Shown here piece by piece: positions 1 through 12,190 of a stretch of DNA of 64,000 bases. The stretch comes from Lethocerus indicus. Lineage: Eukaryota; Arthropoda; Insecta; Hemiptera; Belostomatidae. The notes beneath the pieces are model-generated. The model was not told where the DNA came from. It saw nothing but the letters and a program-made list of their open reading frames with translations, and did no database searches. The DNA is taken from contig JACDQD010000011.1 of assembly GCA_019843655.1 (NCBI GenBank), positions 5,560,604 through 5,624,603 on the forward strand, written 5' to 3'. A program made the position numbers and the translations under genes. Numbering within the stretch: position 1 is the first letter of the stretch; each line of letters begins with the position of its first letter.

Positions 1-3000
1 TAACGTTAGTGTTCAGAAATGAAACAAGTCATTTTTCCACCAAAGAAACCTAGTCCAAAAACAATATAAAATCACATATAAATGACTCACTTGAATGGTT
101 TCTTGTTGGCTATTATTTAAAATATAACCAGGTTCCAGCAGGAATAATTAAAATTCAGATAATTAACAATTTACTAAAGAAAATGATTCAAGCTTCAAAA
201 AATTTATGAGCAATTCAAACCTTGAATAGATCACTTCAAATGATAACGAGCTTATTCTTGAATTGTAAATTTTGATGTATATTGTTTTTCAAGCATTATG
301 ATTGTTCTTTATAAGTAGTGGTGTGTATATTATGTGTGAATATTATGTGATTACTGGACTACTACTATATTATTATTTATCATACATTTCATTTTCATTT
401 TGTCCAAAGTAGTACTAATTCCTGAGTGGAAATGACTGCCAAATTATCAGGCACTTTTGCATCTCATCCTAAATTAACTTTTAATTATAATATATCTTGT
501 TGTAATATTCGATATTTTCCATATGTTATCTGCAGTGTATTAATGTATACGTAATATTATTCCATTAATCTTAATTTAATTTAACAAATATATACGTATA
601 TTTCTTCTTGAGTGTAATATTTATATTTTTATTATTTATTATTCCAAAAGGTCTGAATCTATTGAAATTATTTTATTTTAATCATCCCTGCTTTTCAATG
701 ATACCAGGTTACAAATAGCATATTATATAAAATAGAGAAAAATTAACTGCTTCCTAAATCAATTGTAATTGACAATTACAAAATTAATTCAGAAGTCATA
801 ATGTTATTCATTTGTGATCTGTGAGACCCAATAGTGCTAAAATTCCAAACCATAAATAAAATTAGGAATAGGAAGGCAACCCCTAGTTCCCCTGCTAGGG
901 GTTGAGGGGTTAAGACAGCATAGTCCTTACATGGGGCCTTTTGTAAAGAGTATTATTATTTAGGAAAATATGCATTGCAATTCATTCCTAAATGTCGGTA
1001 CTATTTTTGATTCTGAAATGTTAAATAACCGGAATTATAAAACCGGAGAGACATGTTGGCTAAATTTTTACTTTATTCATTTAACTTTTGATCTATCCCA
1101 AAAACCTTTTTTTTATCCCCTTTTATTAATTATTCTAATCTATTCTACAACAATTTTATCCTGCACACGGTTAGCACTATTTCCCCCCAATTGAATTAGA
1201 ATTGAAGGTATCCCAAACGCCATTTAACTATTTGCCGACGGACCGAACAGCTTAACACTCAACATTCTCACGACTGGATGTGATAATGGAGTGAAGCGCA
1301 ATTAGGTTTACCGAACAACTTTAACGATCGAGCTTCACAATCGAGTGCGTTCGTTCGCCGGTTAACTGCCCGGTTTCGAACACGCTCGGCCCACACCCCG
1401 CCCTATCAGTCATTCATTTAACAACTTCCTCTTACAAATTAAACTTACGGAATTAAACCCCCACTCAGATAATATCTATTTCCGCATGATCGGCTACAAT
1501 GGAAACGGGACTGACTCAACACCGAACCGGGTCGGATGTCGCGGCCGGTGGGAACAAGAAGTGTTTACGCGAATGAATTTATTACTGTCATCATTCAACT
1601 TTAAGGAATTTATCTCAAAAATACGTTTGTTGAGTCAAAGAAGATCCGGGAATTCCATCTCCTGGGTAAAGCGGTAAAACTATATACTTATGTACCACAA
1701 AGTAGATATATGAATTACGGAAGCTAATTTACTCCACTTGAAAAGTTTCTAAATAATAATTATAAATAAAATGCAAAATATAAATTATAATCAATATGAA
1801 TTTAGTTTCACCATTTGTTTGATTTGATACTATTTCGGTTTATTAGAATATCGTAGAAATTTGGTATTTAAATTATAAAACACACTCTATGCGTTTCCGT
1901 GAATGTTTAAACCAAACCGAAGAGACCCAACCCGGAATTTATTTGTATTACAAATAAATTGATTGTAAACCAATAAAAAAATATAAAATTAAATTCCAAA
2001 CGTATCATTACGGCAACCGCTGCTGAACAACTGCAATATAGAACCCCGATTAACCACAGTATAAACTGACACAATGGGGCACATGGGGACTTTTTTTTCG
2101 TTCTCTATAATCGGGTGTTTGATTATTCCGAAAATGGCCTTTAACATACCCCGTTTAGGCTAACAGTATAATTTGTATCACAAAATTGCTCAATTGGGCT
2201 CTGGAGTACCCGTCATTTGTTCGGGTTACCAACTGATATGGTGGGGTGCCGCCTATCGAAGGGGGTTGCACTGCCCCACATGCTATTGAGGAAGTCGTTT
2301 GAAAAGAACCAATTTTTCGCTTCCTAAATTGTTCGGGGATATCGTGGGCTAAAGTGAAGTCCAATTACTACGCAACTCCTTCGATTAATTCCCCAAGATC
2401 GATAATTTGGTTTGTAAACAAATATTTTTCCCTCGGTCATAGCCCATATATTTCCTATATATTATAGTAAGTTTGAATAAGAGAAGCGTACAGAAACAGA
2501 ATTAAAATTATCGCGGTGAAGCATATTTCATTTAAAACATACGTTATGTGTACCTGAAATGGAGATTCAAAATGTTGTCAAATAAGTTGTCATTTCAACT
2601 TGTTTAGGCAACAACAAGATTAGGCTACTCGACACGGATTCGATTATTATTTATCAATCAAAGGGAAACCCTACAGTATAATGACCGGCTACAATCTATC
2701 GGCAAAAACATGTTCAATCTGTGTTATATTGAAGACCGTGGTCGAAAATGTTGGTAAAAGAAATTTTATTGCGGCAGAATTAAGGGTGAAAAATATACGC
2801 ATCAACATTTCCAAGAACTGTACAGTTGACCCGGGTTAATAAGGAGAAGAGGATTTCACCGAAATAATATTTTTAATTGCAGTAGAATTAAAACCGGTAA
2901 AGCGTTTTTTTTTGTTAAACAGATATTGCGGGAGAAGAAAAAATACAGCGTGTTTTGGCAAGAGGCCCTCGTGCGAGGGCCGAACGACTGGTCCTCTTAT

Positions 3001-3090
3001 GAGGATAAATTCCGCGTAATTAATTGCACTAATGAATATTCTTGAAAACTTGACTGTACGCGGGCGGGCTGTTCCTAGGTTCAATTAAGG
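1..3090. other. AT-rich flank without a recognisable gene
   Basis: No exon with conserved protein similarity is seen on either strand. Short open frames here (for example 970-1194, 1486-1677, 2836-3084) have no family resemblance and no flanking splice sites that join to anything. The only local structure noted is a small hairpin at 878-903. The stretch lies upstream of the T-box gene and may hold its regulatory DNA, but nothing in it proves that. Confidence 0.5.
878..903. repeat. Short perfect hairpin
   Basis: AACCCCTAG at 878-886 is followed by an 8-base loop and its exact complement CTAGGGGTT at 895-903, then by another GGGGTT run. It may be part of a decayed repeat or a structured transcript end. 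No function is assigned. Confidence 0.4.
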
Positions 3091-3095
3091 GGCGG

Positions 3096-3133
3096 CCAAT
3101 GGGCGTTGAGGGTGGACCTCGGTTTCGACCAAT
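3096..3133 (+). promoter_or_regulatory. Pair of CCAAT boxes upstream of the T-box gene
   Basis: CCAAT occurs at 3096-3100 and again at 3129-3133, in a locally GC-rich patch about 190-230 bases before the proposed T-box start codon. Spacing and orientation fit a promoter of the plus-strand gene, but the motif is short and could occur by chance. Confidence 0.25.
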
Positions 3134-3322
3134 GGACGGGCGAGAAATCGACCGGCCGGGTACACGAAGTTCTAACAGTAGGGCGATTCCTTCACCATTC
3201 ATAATACCGACGTTGATAAGTTAACATTGCACAATGCTGAGCAATAAAGCCCGGGCTTTTTCTGTGGACGTCCTCCTCGGAGACAAAGGTAGATTTTAGC
3301 TTCGGCCCGAATTCCTCCGGAA

Positions 3323-5780
3323 ATGCTCCGACCTTTCAATACAAATGTGTTTCGATGTTTTTCAGTTTCAGAAAGTGATAATAAATTGGAGGGTATACGC
3401 GCCGAACTCTGTTACCGCGAACTCTGGGCCAGGTTCAACGCGGTCGGCACCGAAATGATAATCACGAAAGCCGGAAGGTAAAAAGACTCGTTAATTTAAA
3501 TTTATTATATATATCGAATTATATTTTCCCACACATAAAAATGTTGCAGGCGAATGTTTCCCGCCGTCAAAGTGAAGTTACGAGGATTGGAACCTTCGAC
3601 GCCATATATTGTCTACCTGGATATTGCCCCTGTCGACGGTAATAGATACAAATACCTCTACCACAAGTAAGTTTTACACTGCTCTTTGCACTGATTTAAT
3701 CTCCTATATACCTCAAAATAACGTTCTACATTTGGCAATATACCTTCATATTTCATATCGGACAGTTCAGCATATCCTTTTTAGGGAGGGGAGGCTCAAA
3801 TGTCACAAGAAAATAAATAAATTAATATTATTATTATTCCCGGAGAAATTTAATCGTAGATAGTTTTAAATCGTTTTCCAATCCGCCATTCTTTCGGGTG
3901 AACAAGTTATAATAATTTTTGGTGGGATTTTCGCGATTGAAATAATTAAACTGGATGTTAAGAGTCACACATGGGTGTATGGATAGGGAGATAACCGAAG
4001 ACGATGCATTCCTATAAAGGGCCCCCTGTTTAATATACACTAATGGCATATACTATAAAATAAATGAACTATTTTCAGTTGCCAGTGGTCGGTGGCTGGA
4101 ACGGGGGAATCTCCCATGTCGGAAGTGGTCTACGTCCACCCAGACTCCCCTTCACTCGGCCAATTTTGGATGGCCCAAGAAGTGGTCACATTCGAGAAGC
4201 TGAAACTCACCAACAACTGCACTCCCATCGTCAAAGGACATGTAACTAATTTATATTCATCCTGAGTATGTAAAAACAAAATGAAAGTGTTTCGCTTTCA
4301 TAAACCTAAATTATATTATCGAGGATCGGCGTTAAAAGACAGCGAAATTTAATGTTATTAGTTGTGGCTGGTTTATGATTAAGGAATATATTTCTATAAC
4401 CTACATTGAAGATAAACAACCAGGGGACACTTATTATTTTGGGCTATTTTTAGCCAACGTCTTATATAATATATGTCTTTCTTGACATTTTCTAAAGTAT
4501 CAGCGAGGGTTCGGAATATTTATTAGGAATTGCCTAACCGATGAATTGAGAATTGCTAAGTATGGCTTAAATAGCAATTGGCAATTTATGCATATAAATA
4601 ATCTCATAGGACCAAATGCTAAATGGTTTAGGGTCAAGGGTTAAATTTTTCAGAGTCACGGTTCAACTCAATTCAAATTTAAATGATACACACTTTATTC
4701 ATAAGCAATATATATCTCGGTGTGTTATTTAATCAGCTTTCCATTGTGCTTTGTTAGAGAATAAACTTTTTGGATGTTTGAATAAACCGATCATATCCGA
4801 AGATAAGGGACCTCCTCCGCCCTACGAAGTTTATCTTGTAAACCGCGTTTTCAAGGGAATTTTGAACAAAACGTTAACGGCAAATGGGCAAATTTTCAGA
4901 TACCGCTTCACTCGATGCACAAATACATACCGAGGGTTCATTTAGTACCGTCCAAAGATACCACAACACCGCTAGAACAACAGATCAAAGCCGAAGCCGC
5001 CGCCACTTTCGTATTCCCAGAAACATCATTCATCACCGTTACGGCCTATCAGAACCAAAAAGTAAGTCCCTTCGTTCTACTTATTACCTGATACTTATTT
5101 TCCTCATATAGAGTAATTAATTTTCAATTTTATTTAAATTATACGTCTCTTTAAATAAATACCGTACAATTGTCTCCCGTTATTGTTCCAGATCACTAAA
5201 CTAAAAATAGAGAGTAACCCTTTTGCAAAGGGATTCCGCGAAACGACACGCACGAGGTAATATGAATAACTATTTCAAATTCCCCAGCCAATAAGAAAAT
5301 GTTCCTAAATTTTAAATGGTTACTGAAAACGGCATAGATGGTTCTTAATTTGCCAGTTTAGTTTCACCGCTTCGAATTAAACTTTTCTAGACACTGACAC
5401 AAGGAATTAAGCATAATAACGAATTGCATAGAATTCATCTAAAAGATTCCTAAGAGTTTAAGTACAAATAGTTCCTGTAATATAATGACATCGATTTATT
5501 ACTTATTATTTTGTAATATTATTTCAGACTGGCTCTCGAATGCAGAAAGTGGAACGAAAATGAGTCACAAGACAAAAAACCTCAAGAGTATCTTCATTCA
5601 ATAAGACATGAACCCATGTCTCAGAAACTAGTCGAATATAAATCTCAATCGGATTACATATACAGAAAAATTAAATTGGTCATACCACCATTGCAAGAAA
5701 GATTCTACAGTAATGCACCTGATTCCAGTAATTACCGCTGTATCGAAAATGGTTATGTACCTGTATTTCAGGAAACATAA
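3323..5780 (+). CDS. T-box transcription factor (divergent), six exons
   Basis: A DNA-binding transcription factor of the T-box family, acting in the nucleus in developmental patterning. Exons 3323-3477, 3550-3666, 4079-4241, 4900-5061, 5192-5256 and 5528-5780 join in phase to 304 aa, ending in TAA. All introns are GT/AG. The T-box fills residues 27 to about 222. Hallmarks are [80 protein letters not shown] and [10 protein letters not shown]. The C-terminal tail is only about 80 residues and shows no known domain. The ATG at 3323 is the only upstream Met in an open frame bounded by a stop, but 3362-3368 also looks like a splice acceptor, so an earlier exon is possible. Two segments differ from usual T-boxes ([10 protein letters not shown] and [10 protein letters not shown]). 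The subfamily is unresolved; Dorsocross/Tbx6-like is a guess. A poly(A) signal follows at 5896. Confidence 0.88.
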
Positions 5781-7182
5781 ACAATGAAGAAATGACAGAT
5801 TAGCAATATACCACTGAGTTGAACTGTTTTCAATGCAACTAACTTTACCATGAAAGCTAATAACACCATTTTAGTTTATAATCTAAGTTATAGACAATAA
5901 ATTTAATTATGTTAAAGCTTATAAATAATTCCTGAATTGAGATGACAGCTTCAAAGGAAATAATTAAATATTCAACAGAATATTTAACAATTTCAAATAT
6001 TAAACAATGCCCTACAAAGGATTTCAAGAATAAATGTATACAATTATTATTTATAAATAGAAAGCATAAACAGTAAAAGTGTGTTTTAATTTGGAAATGC
6101 TTAATTACTATAAGAAATTGTTTTTACTCTGTTTGTCAGTGTAAATTTAAAAACATTATCCAAAGATAAAATGTAAAATCACAATTAAGAGAATAAAATA
6201 AAATGTAAGAAACTATTTTGATATTCAAGATTTAAGAAGGAAATAATTACCAAAACAAATTAGCAAAAGCTGAATCACACTAAAATTGAATCCACCATTT
6301 ATAATATTGTTTCAGTACTGACGTCTGATTTAGAAATGCAAATTGTACAGATAAAAAATAGTGTTGAACTATGTAAGAACATTAATGTAAGAATCTACTA
6401 GCATTTATTTTATCAACTGAAATTACATTGTTTAAATATTTCAGTCTGACATAAGTCTGACATTAACTGTTCTTGTTAGATATTTTGAACTTGCAGTTTA
6501 TGTATTAGAATCTAATAGCTTCTACAGGGTTTACTGCAGATAATTATTATCACTATTGTTTGCAGTTTAATTATGACAAATAAAAATATAATAATATCTA
6601 CTATAGCATTGCAATCTAAACTCTTACTTGATAGTTTTATCACACTATATCAAATAACCTAGAGAGAGTTTCAACTACAATTTATAATCTTTAATAATAA
6701 ATATTATTTATTAAATGTATTGCTGAATAAATATTTGAATAAACCAATCTCTAAATAAGATCTATATAATAATAAATTATTTTTTATCAAAAATTCTAAC
6801 AATCCTGTTTATCCCCCTCAAAAATGTTCAGAATTTATCAACTTTGTAGTGGTATTATATTTTATATAATGGTTTTTCAACCAATAAAAACTGGTCACAA
6901 AAAGAATAAATAACCAAATTTCAAAATGCAAATCCGACTCTTTGAAACATTTTCCTTGCAAGGCCGAATAGTCTAAAAGTCTAAAACTTCTGAGCATGTG
7001 CCAGTTTTAAATTAAAAGCCTAATCCGGACTTGAACTGCTTTTTTAAATTCGCGCCATTTTTTAATGGACAGCTGATATTAAATAAACAGCTGTTGACGT
7101 CCCAGGGGTTTGAGTCATACACTCACTCCCACTTTGAGTACTCGAATCAAATTTCCTGTTTTTGTTAGCAAAATCTGCGAAG
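5781..7182. other. Intergenic AT-rich stretch between the T-box and CHMP1 genes
   Basis: It holds the T-box 3' untranslated region and then the CHMP1 5' flank. I see no coding exon and no transposon ends. A TGACGTC half-palindrome at 7095-7101, 82 bases before the CHMP1 start codon, resembles a CRE/ATF site and could serve a housekeeping promoter. Confidence 0.4.
5896..5901 (+). terminator. Poly(A) signal AATAAA of the T-box gene
   Basis: A canonical AATAAA lies 116 bases after the T-box stop codon, on the same strand. It is the first canonical signal after the stop. Confidence 0.5.
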
Positions 7183-10148
7183 ATGTCTATGAGCGCGATG
7201 GAGAGTATCCTTTTCGGTGTAAAATAGTGGCTGTAGTGTCAATGTGTCTCAAATACTTTTCAGCTTTGGACGGTCGTGGTGAATGTTGGGTTTGGTTTTT
7301 CAAGACATTTTTCCCCTAATTTTCCACTGTAACGTTTTCATATGTCATTAATGAAGGGAATGCCGTTAGTATTCGTAATTTTTGAAGGCGGTCAGTGCTA
7401 GTTTCTTGATCTTTAATGGCTAGGGGAGCATAGTTGTTAAGCAATGTTCCCAAATCATACTACAAATCTGTCTTTTGATTTTTAAATTTGTAGTCTGCTA
7501 TGTCATGTGTATAACATTCTAATAATTTGATCTATAAATGCGTGTGCATAGTAATTCTATTAAAATTCTTGTTCTTATTGCAGCTTTGAAAGACTAATTG
7601 TTTCATTCTTTATTTTAGCCTCTAATGAAACCATAATTTTAGTGCTCATTGCATTTAATTATAAGTATATAATAAGCATATAATTGTGATTATGCCCATT
7701 TCCACATTGAACTTGACTACCGAATTCATTTTTATATTCAGCGCAGGTATACTGCTGATGTCTGATATTGATTCTAGTAGATGATTAAAGGTATAATCAT
7801 TTTCAGCAAACTGGCATTTTATAATTACAAATTGTGTTGTTTTTCTTCTGCTGGAGCTGTACATTTATTTTTCTTTAGATAGTTTTAAGGTTTTTGAATT
7901 TGCATTAGTGTTTTTCTTAACAAAAGATGTACAGATCATCTTTTCAATTTGAAATTTGCTGTCAAAGAGCTGGAACGCAATTCGAAGCGATGCGAGAAAG
8001 AAGAGAAAGCCGAAAAACTGAAAGTGAAAAAGGCAATTATGAAAGGCAACCAAGAGGTAGCCAGGATACACGCCGAAAACGCCATCAGACAGAAGAATCA
8101 GTCTGTAAATTACTTGAGGATGAGTGCTAGGGTTGATGCAGTGGCAAGTAGAGTGCAGACAGCTTTGACCACAAGAAAGGTAAATGTTTTATCCATAAAA
8201 CCTACGTATTAGTTGTTCATAATTCCTTGCACTACAGAAACTATATGATAGCTATCAAACTTCTACTTTTCTAAACAATACTTAACAAATATTTCTTGAA
8301 ATAGAGGCCAGAAAAAGTATTTAAGCCAGTAGAAGTCTAAAATTGGAGGTTTCATAACCGGGTTAAGTAACCAGTACTAAAATGCACCAGTATATGGATG
8401 GAAACCTTGAACTACGTCCTCCAAATAGAAATAGAAAAAAAACCCTAAGTGAATCATATCTCTTGTGGATACCAATTTGTATTACATAATTAATGAAAAA
8501 ATGGAAATATAATATTCTTTTATATCTTAATGAGTCAGCAGCAGACATTAAAATATAGAATGTTATCTGGTGTAATGTTGGAATCTTATTATTTATTATA
8601 TTTGGAGCAATTTTATTTACTTAGGTATCTAATTAATTATTAAGTAATTGAGTAGTACTTAAATTAAGTATTTGAGTATTATATGCTGTTATAACAATTA
8701 CCTTAACCCCATTATATGCATAGGTTATATAGAATAATCATATAGTCATAGAAATGAAAATTTAATATTTGTGATTAATGAAAGAATTAATTCATCATTT
8801 AATGTGAAGAAATTAATTGATTTCATGCTGCTCTTGATAATTTACTGGTAGATTATTATCAGTGGTTTTTATATTCATTCTTTTCTTTTGAAATATGAGT
8901 CCAATAAGTAGAAACCTTAAAGGGGTCATCTCTTGAATGTAATTTTACTGGAGGAATTGTTGGGTTGAAACGGATTATTTTACAATTGAAGCACTAAAAG
9001 AACCTGACCGATTTCTGCTTTAAAGCAGTACTGAAAACAAAACTTCAGATATTGGTCACACTAAATGCAATTTTCAAGAATGCATTCTGAAACCGAATAG
9101 TTGGTTAATTTTACTTAATTTTCTTCTAGGTAACCCAATCAATGGCCGGTGTGGTGAAAGCTATGGATGCCGCAATGAAATCGATGAATTTGGAGAAGAT
9201 ATCATCTTTGATGGACAAATTTGAAAATCAATTCGAAGACCTTGATGTCCAGAGCTCCTACATGGAGAATACAATGTCCCAGACAGTCACAACCTCTGTG
9301 CCTCAGGGTGATGTGGACAATCTGCTTATGCAAGTTGCTGACGAAGCTGGGTATGATGAAATCTTATATTTCCATCCTGTTTCCACAGTTAGGTGGATGG
9401 AGCAATTTTTCTTGTATTCAGGAGCCAGGTTAACCCATTCAACTCCAGCAATTTTCTGATCACAGAGAATTAAAATTTTGCAAATTTGAGTTATTTGATG
9501 GATTCCTTAATTTTTAAAATCATCATTATTTGCCAGGTTACTGTCTGAATTGATATGTTCTGTTTTTCTGAAACTGAATTTTCTGCAGCAATGTAATTTA
9601 TCATTTTTTAGTGTAAGTTATGGGTCACATTCAATGTCCATTTCATTGATTCATATTAATACCTGTAGGAGTTTCTTAAAATTGTCATTCTATCAATTAA
9701 CAATATATTCCAGTATTTTTTTCCAGTTCCATTTACCTTCCTTCTCTAGAACCATGATTGTAATGAAAAACGTTTTTCTAATCACTTTAAAAAATAATTA
9801 TGGTGTATAATATATCTTCTATCCTTCATAGATCAATAAACCAATAGAACAATAAACATTCACCAACAACTAAGGTTGTTAGCATTTATACAGTGATGTA
9901 TTATATCAGTCTTTCTTGAAGGAACCACACAACCTTGATAATACTTTTAGCTGCACTAAAAGCCTCAATTAATTAGCCTTAGATTAATATAAATTCCATT
10001 TTAATTTTAATACTCGGTTGAAATTTGTTTTAGTTTGGAATTGAACATGGAACTGCCACAGGCCGGAAACAGCATTGCTGCAACACAGGCTTCACAGGAA
10101 CAGGATGAGCTCACACAACGTCTTGCCAGGCTTAGGCAGGTTGAATAG
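7183..10148 (+). CDS. CHMP1: Charged multivesicular body protein 1 (ESCRT-III subunit), four exons
   Basis: A late-acting ESCRT-III protein that polymerises on endosomal and midbody membranes and recruits the Vps4 ATPase for scission. Exons 7183-7204, 7935-8179, 9130-9350 and 10034-10148 join in phase to 200 aa, close to the 199 aa of human CHMP1B. The first exon codes only seven residues plus one base, and the junction gives [19 protein letters not shown], the expected N-terminus. The basic helical part continues with [20 protein letters not shown] and [20 protein letters not shown]. The C-terminus [15 protein letters not shown] is the MIM1 helix that binds the MIT domain of Vps4. Start choice: the ATG at 7183 opens the only nearby frame with a GT donor in matching phase. 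In-frame ATGs at 7189 and 7198 give alternatives. The family assignment is certain; CHMP1A versus CHMP1B is a vertebrate distinction and does not apply well here. Confidence 0.95.
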
Positions 10149-12190
10149 TACTTTTCAAGAGCCCACCGAGATGCTATCACAGTGCTTATTTTGAAACACC
10201 AAATTACTTTGTATTGGATGCGCATATTCCTTTTTAATAGGGGAAGAAGTCTTCCCCATAAATTCAATTTCCATCTGATTGCAAAAATGATCTTATAAGT
10301 GTAAGTTTTGGGGCAGTTTCCAGTATATTCAAGTTCCATTTTCCCACCATATCAAAAAACAGCTTTTTCACTATTAAAGTGTAGTTATTGCAATGAGTTG
10401 TGCAATCCACTCCTCACTGGAATTATTAACTGGAAATACATAATTATGGTGTGGGAATAATTTTCTACCCCCAAAATTCAATTTCAATTTGATTGAAAGA
10501 ACTATTGCAGAAAATCAGTGCCGCTTTAAAGTATATTTGGAACAATTACCATCTTGTTAAGCTATAATTTCATATGTTGAGTCATAATTTGTTAGATCAA
10601 GCTGTATATTTTCTATGTACTATCTTGTTCAAGAAGTTATTAGTAAGTGACAAAACTGCAGTTATGTTATATTATTCATTCAAGCTCAAGAAGATAACCA
10701 TGTTAAATATAAACATCTTTAGATTCATATATAAATTCTAACCATTCACTTTTTCCCTGTTGTAAATACTGTTATGTTTAAAACAAACCCTATTTTTAAT
10801 AATATGTATAATATTAAAAGTTGTAATGTTTAGTTTTATCTAAATTGCAGGCTTGTATTTAGTAGCCTGGTTACAAATCTTAATTTGTCGATTTTTTAAT
10901 AGCATTAATGTTTATTTTTCCTCTTTTAACCCACTTTATGATGCAATCAGCAAGTATTGTTAAGAACAACATTAAAAAGTTGTTTAAAGGCTGGTGTTAC
11001 TTCTTTTTTTTATTATAAATATATCCTATAAAAAATTTAGTATTACAAGTAGTATATACAATAATAATACATAATAATCAATGAACCTTCATGCCTATGT
11101 AATTATATAATTAAGTTATATATAGGTGCATTGCAGCAGGTATCAGTCCTTGGGAATCACTGTTCTATATACAGCATAAAAAGTATTTTCTCCAATTAAA
11201 GCTATAATTTATTACAATAGTTGTTACTAAATAGCTCTATTTTATGATAATTAAAATATTCATAGTTGAATGAAATAATTCATATGAAGTATTCATAATG
11301 TGAATTTCCATTTAATATATAATTTTAAATCTTCACATTTACACATTATGGAATACAATTCTGCAATTACTAATAGACATTATTGTACTTAATTATGATA
11401 TTGTAATAAAATTAGAACTCCAAAATGGACAGATATCTTATCCTGGTAAGTATAAAAATTTTTTTTCATTGGATTACATGGGCAGTGGTAATGTAAAATG
11501 GCCGCCCTCCTTTGTTCCAAAATTGTTCCATCCTCAGCCATCTCATACCATCTTATTCATTACAAAATTGTTCCATCCTCAGCCATCTCATGCCATATCA
11601 GTAAATATGAATCATTACTATTGATCATTGGCATTGATCAGTAGTATTGATCAATGGCATTGATCAGTAGTATTCATTTCATTTGCACTCACCATTTTCT
11701 GGAATGTTCCATCTCCGGTAGCCATGTTGAAATTCACTACTACACTATCCGCGATTTTGAAACTTGGAAATAAAAGTGTATCGCGCCACCAAACTTTGTA
11801 AAAACACATTCTGTAGGAGCATAAAACGAACGCGAACTTCAGTTAACAAAAAATCGTGGGTTTCAACTATTCGGCCGTATAATTTAATTGAAGAAAGAAT
11901 TTGAAGCGCGGACCCGGCTTTGAACGCGATTGCTCCTCAGCGACTACTACCAACCTAAGCGGAGTGCCGCGAGCATCATGATGCGGTACAAAATTAAAAT
12001 ATATTGTCAGAGTAGTTTAAATAATTAAAGATATTATTAATTACAAGAGCTAATATTTTTTAAAATTATATTACAACGTTATTTGCATCTATGAAAAAAC
12101 CGGATTAATGTGAGAGCTATTTTGGTTTATCCGTGTTCGACCTTGAACCTTCCACTGGTCTCGAATTCATTTTCATTTCTGTTCGCCAGC
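10149..12190. other. CHMP1 3' region and spacer before the IVD gene
   Basis: It holds the likely CHMP1 3' untranslated region (ATTAAA at 10373-10378, AATAAA at 11405-11410). A near-perfect palindrome, GGGGAAGA-AG-TCTTCCCC, lies at 10240-10257. Short tandem duplications sit at 11518-11675. No coding exon is seen. Confidence 0.45.
11518..11675. repeat. Short direct repeats upstream of the IVD gene
   Basis: A roughly 33-base unit containing AAATTGTTCCATCCTCAG occurs twice about 45 bases apart (near 11518 and 11563). It is followed by two copies of GGCATTGATCAGTAGTATT about 27 bases apart (near 11628 and 11655), with TGATCA palindromes. This looks like local slippage or tandem duplication. Confidence 0.6.
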
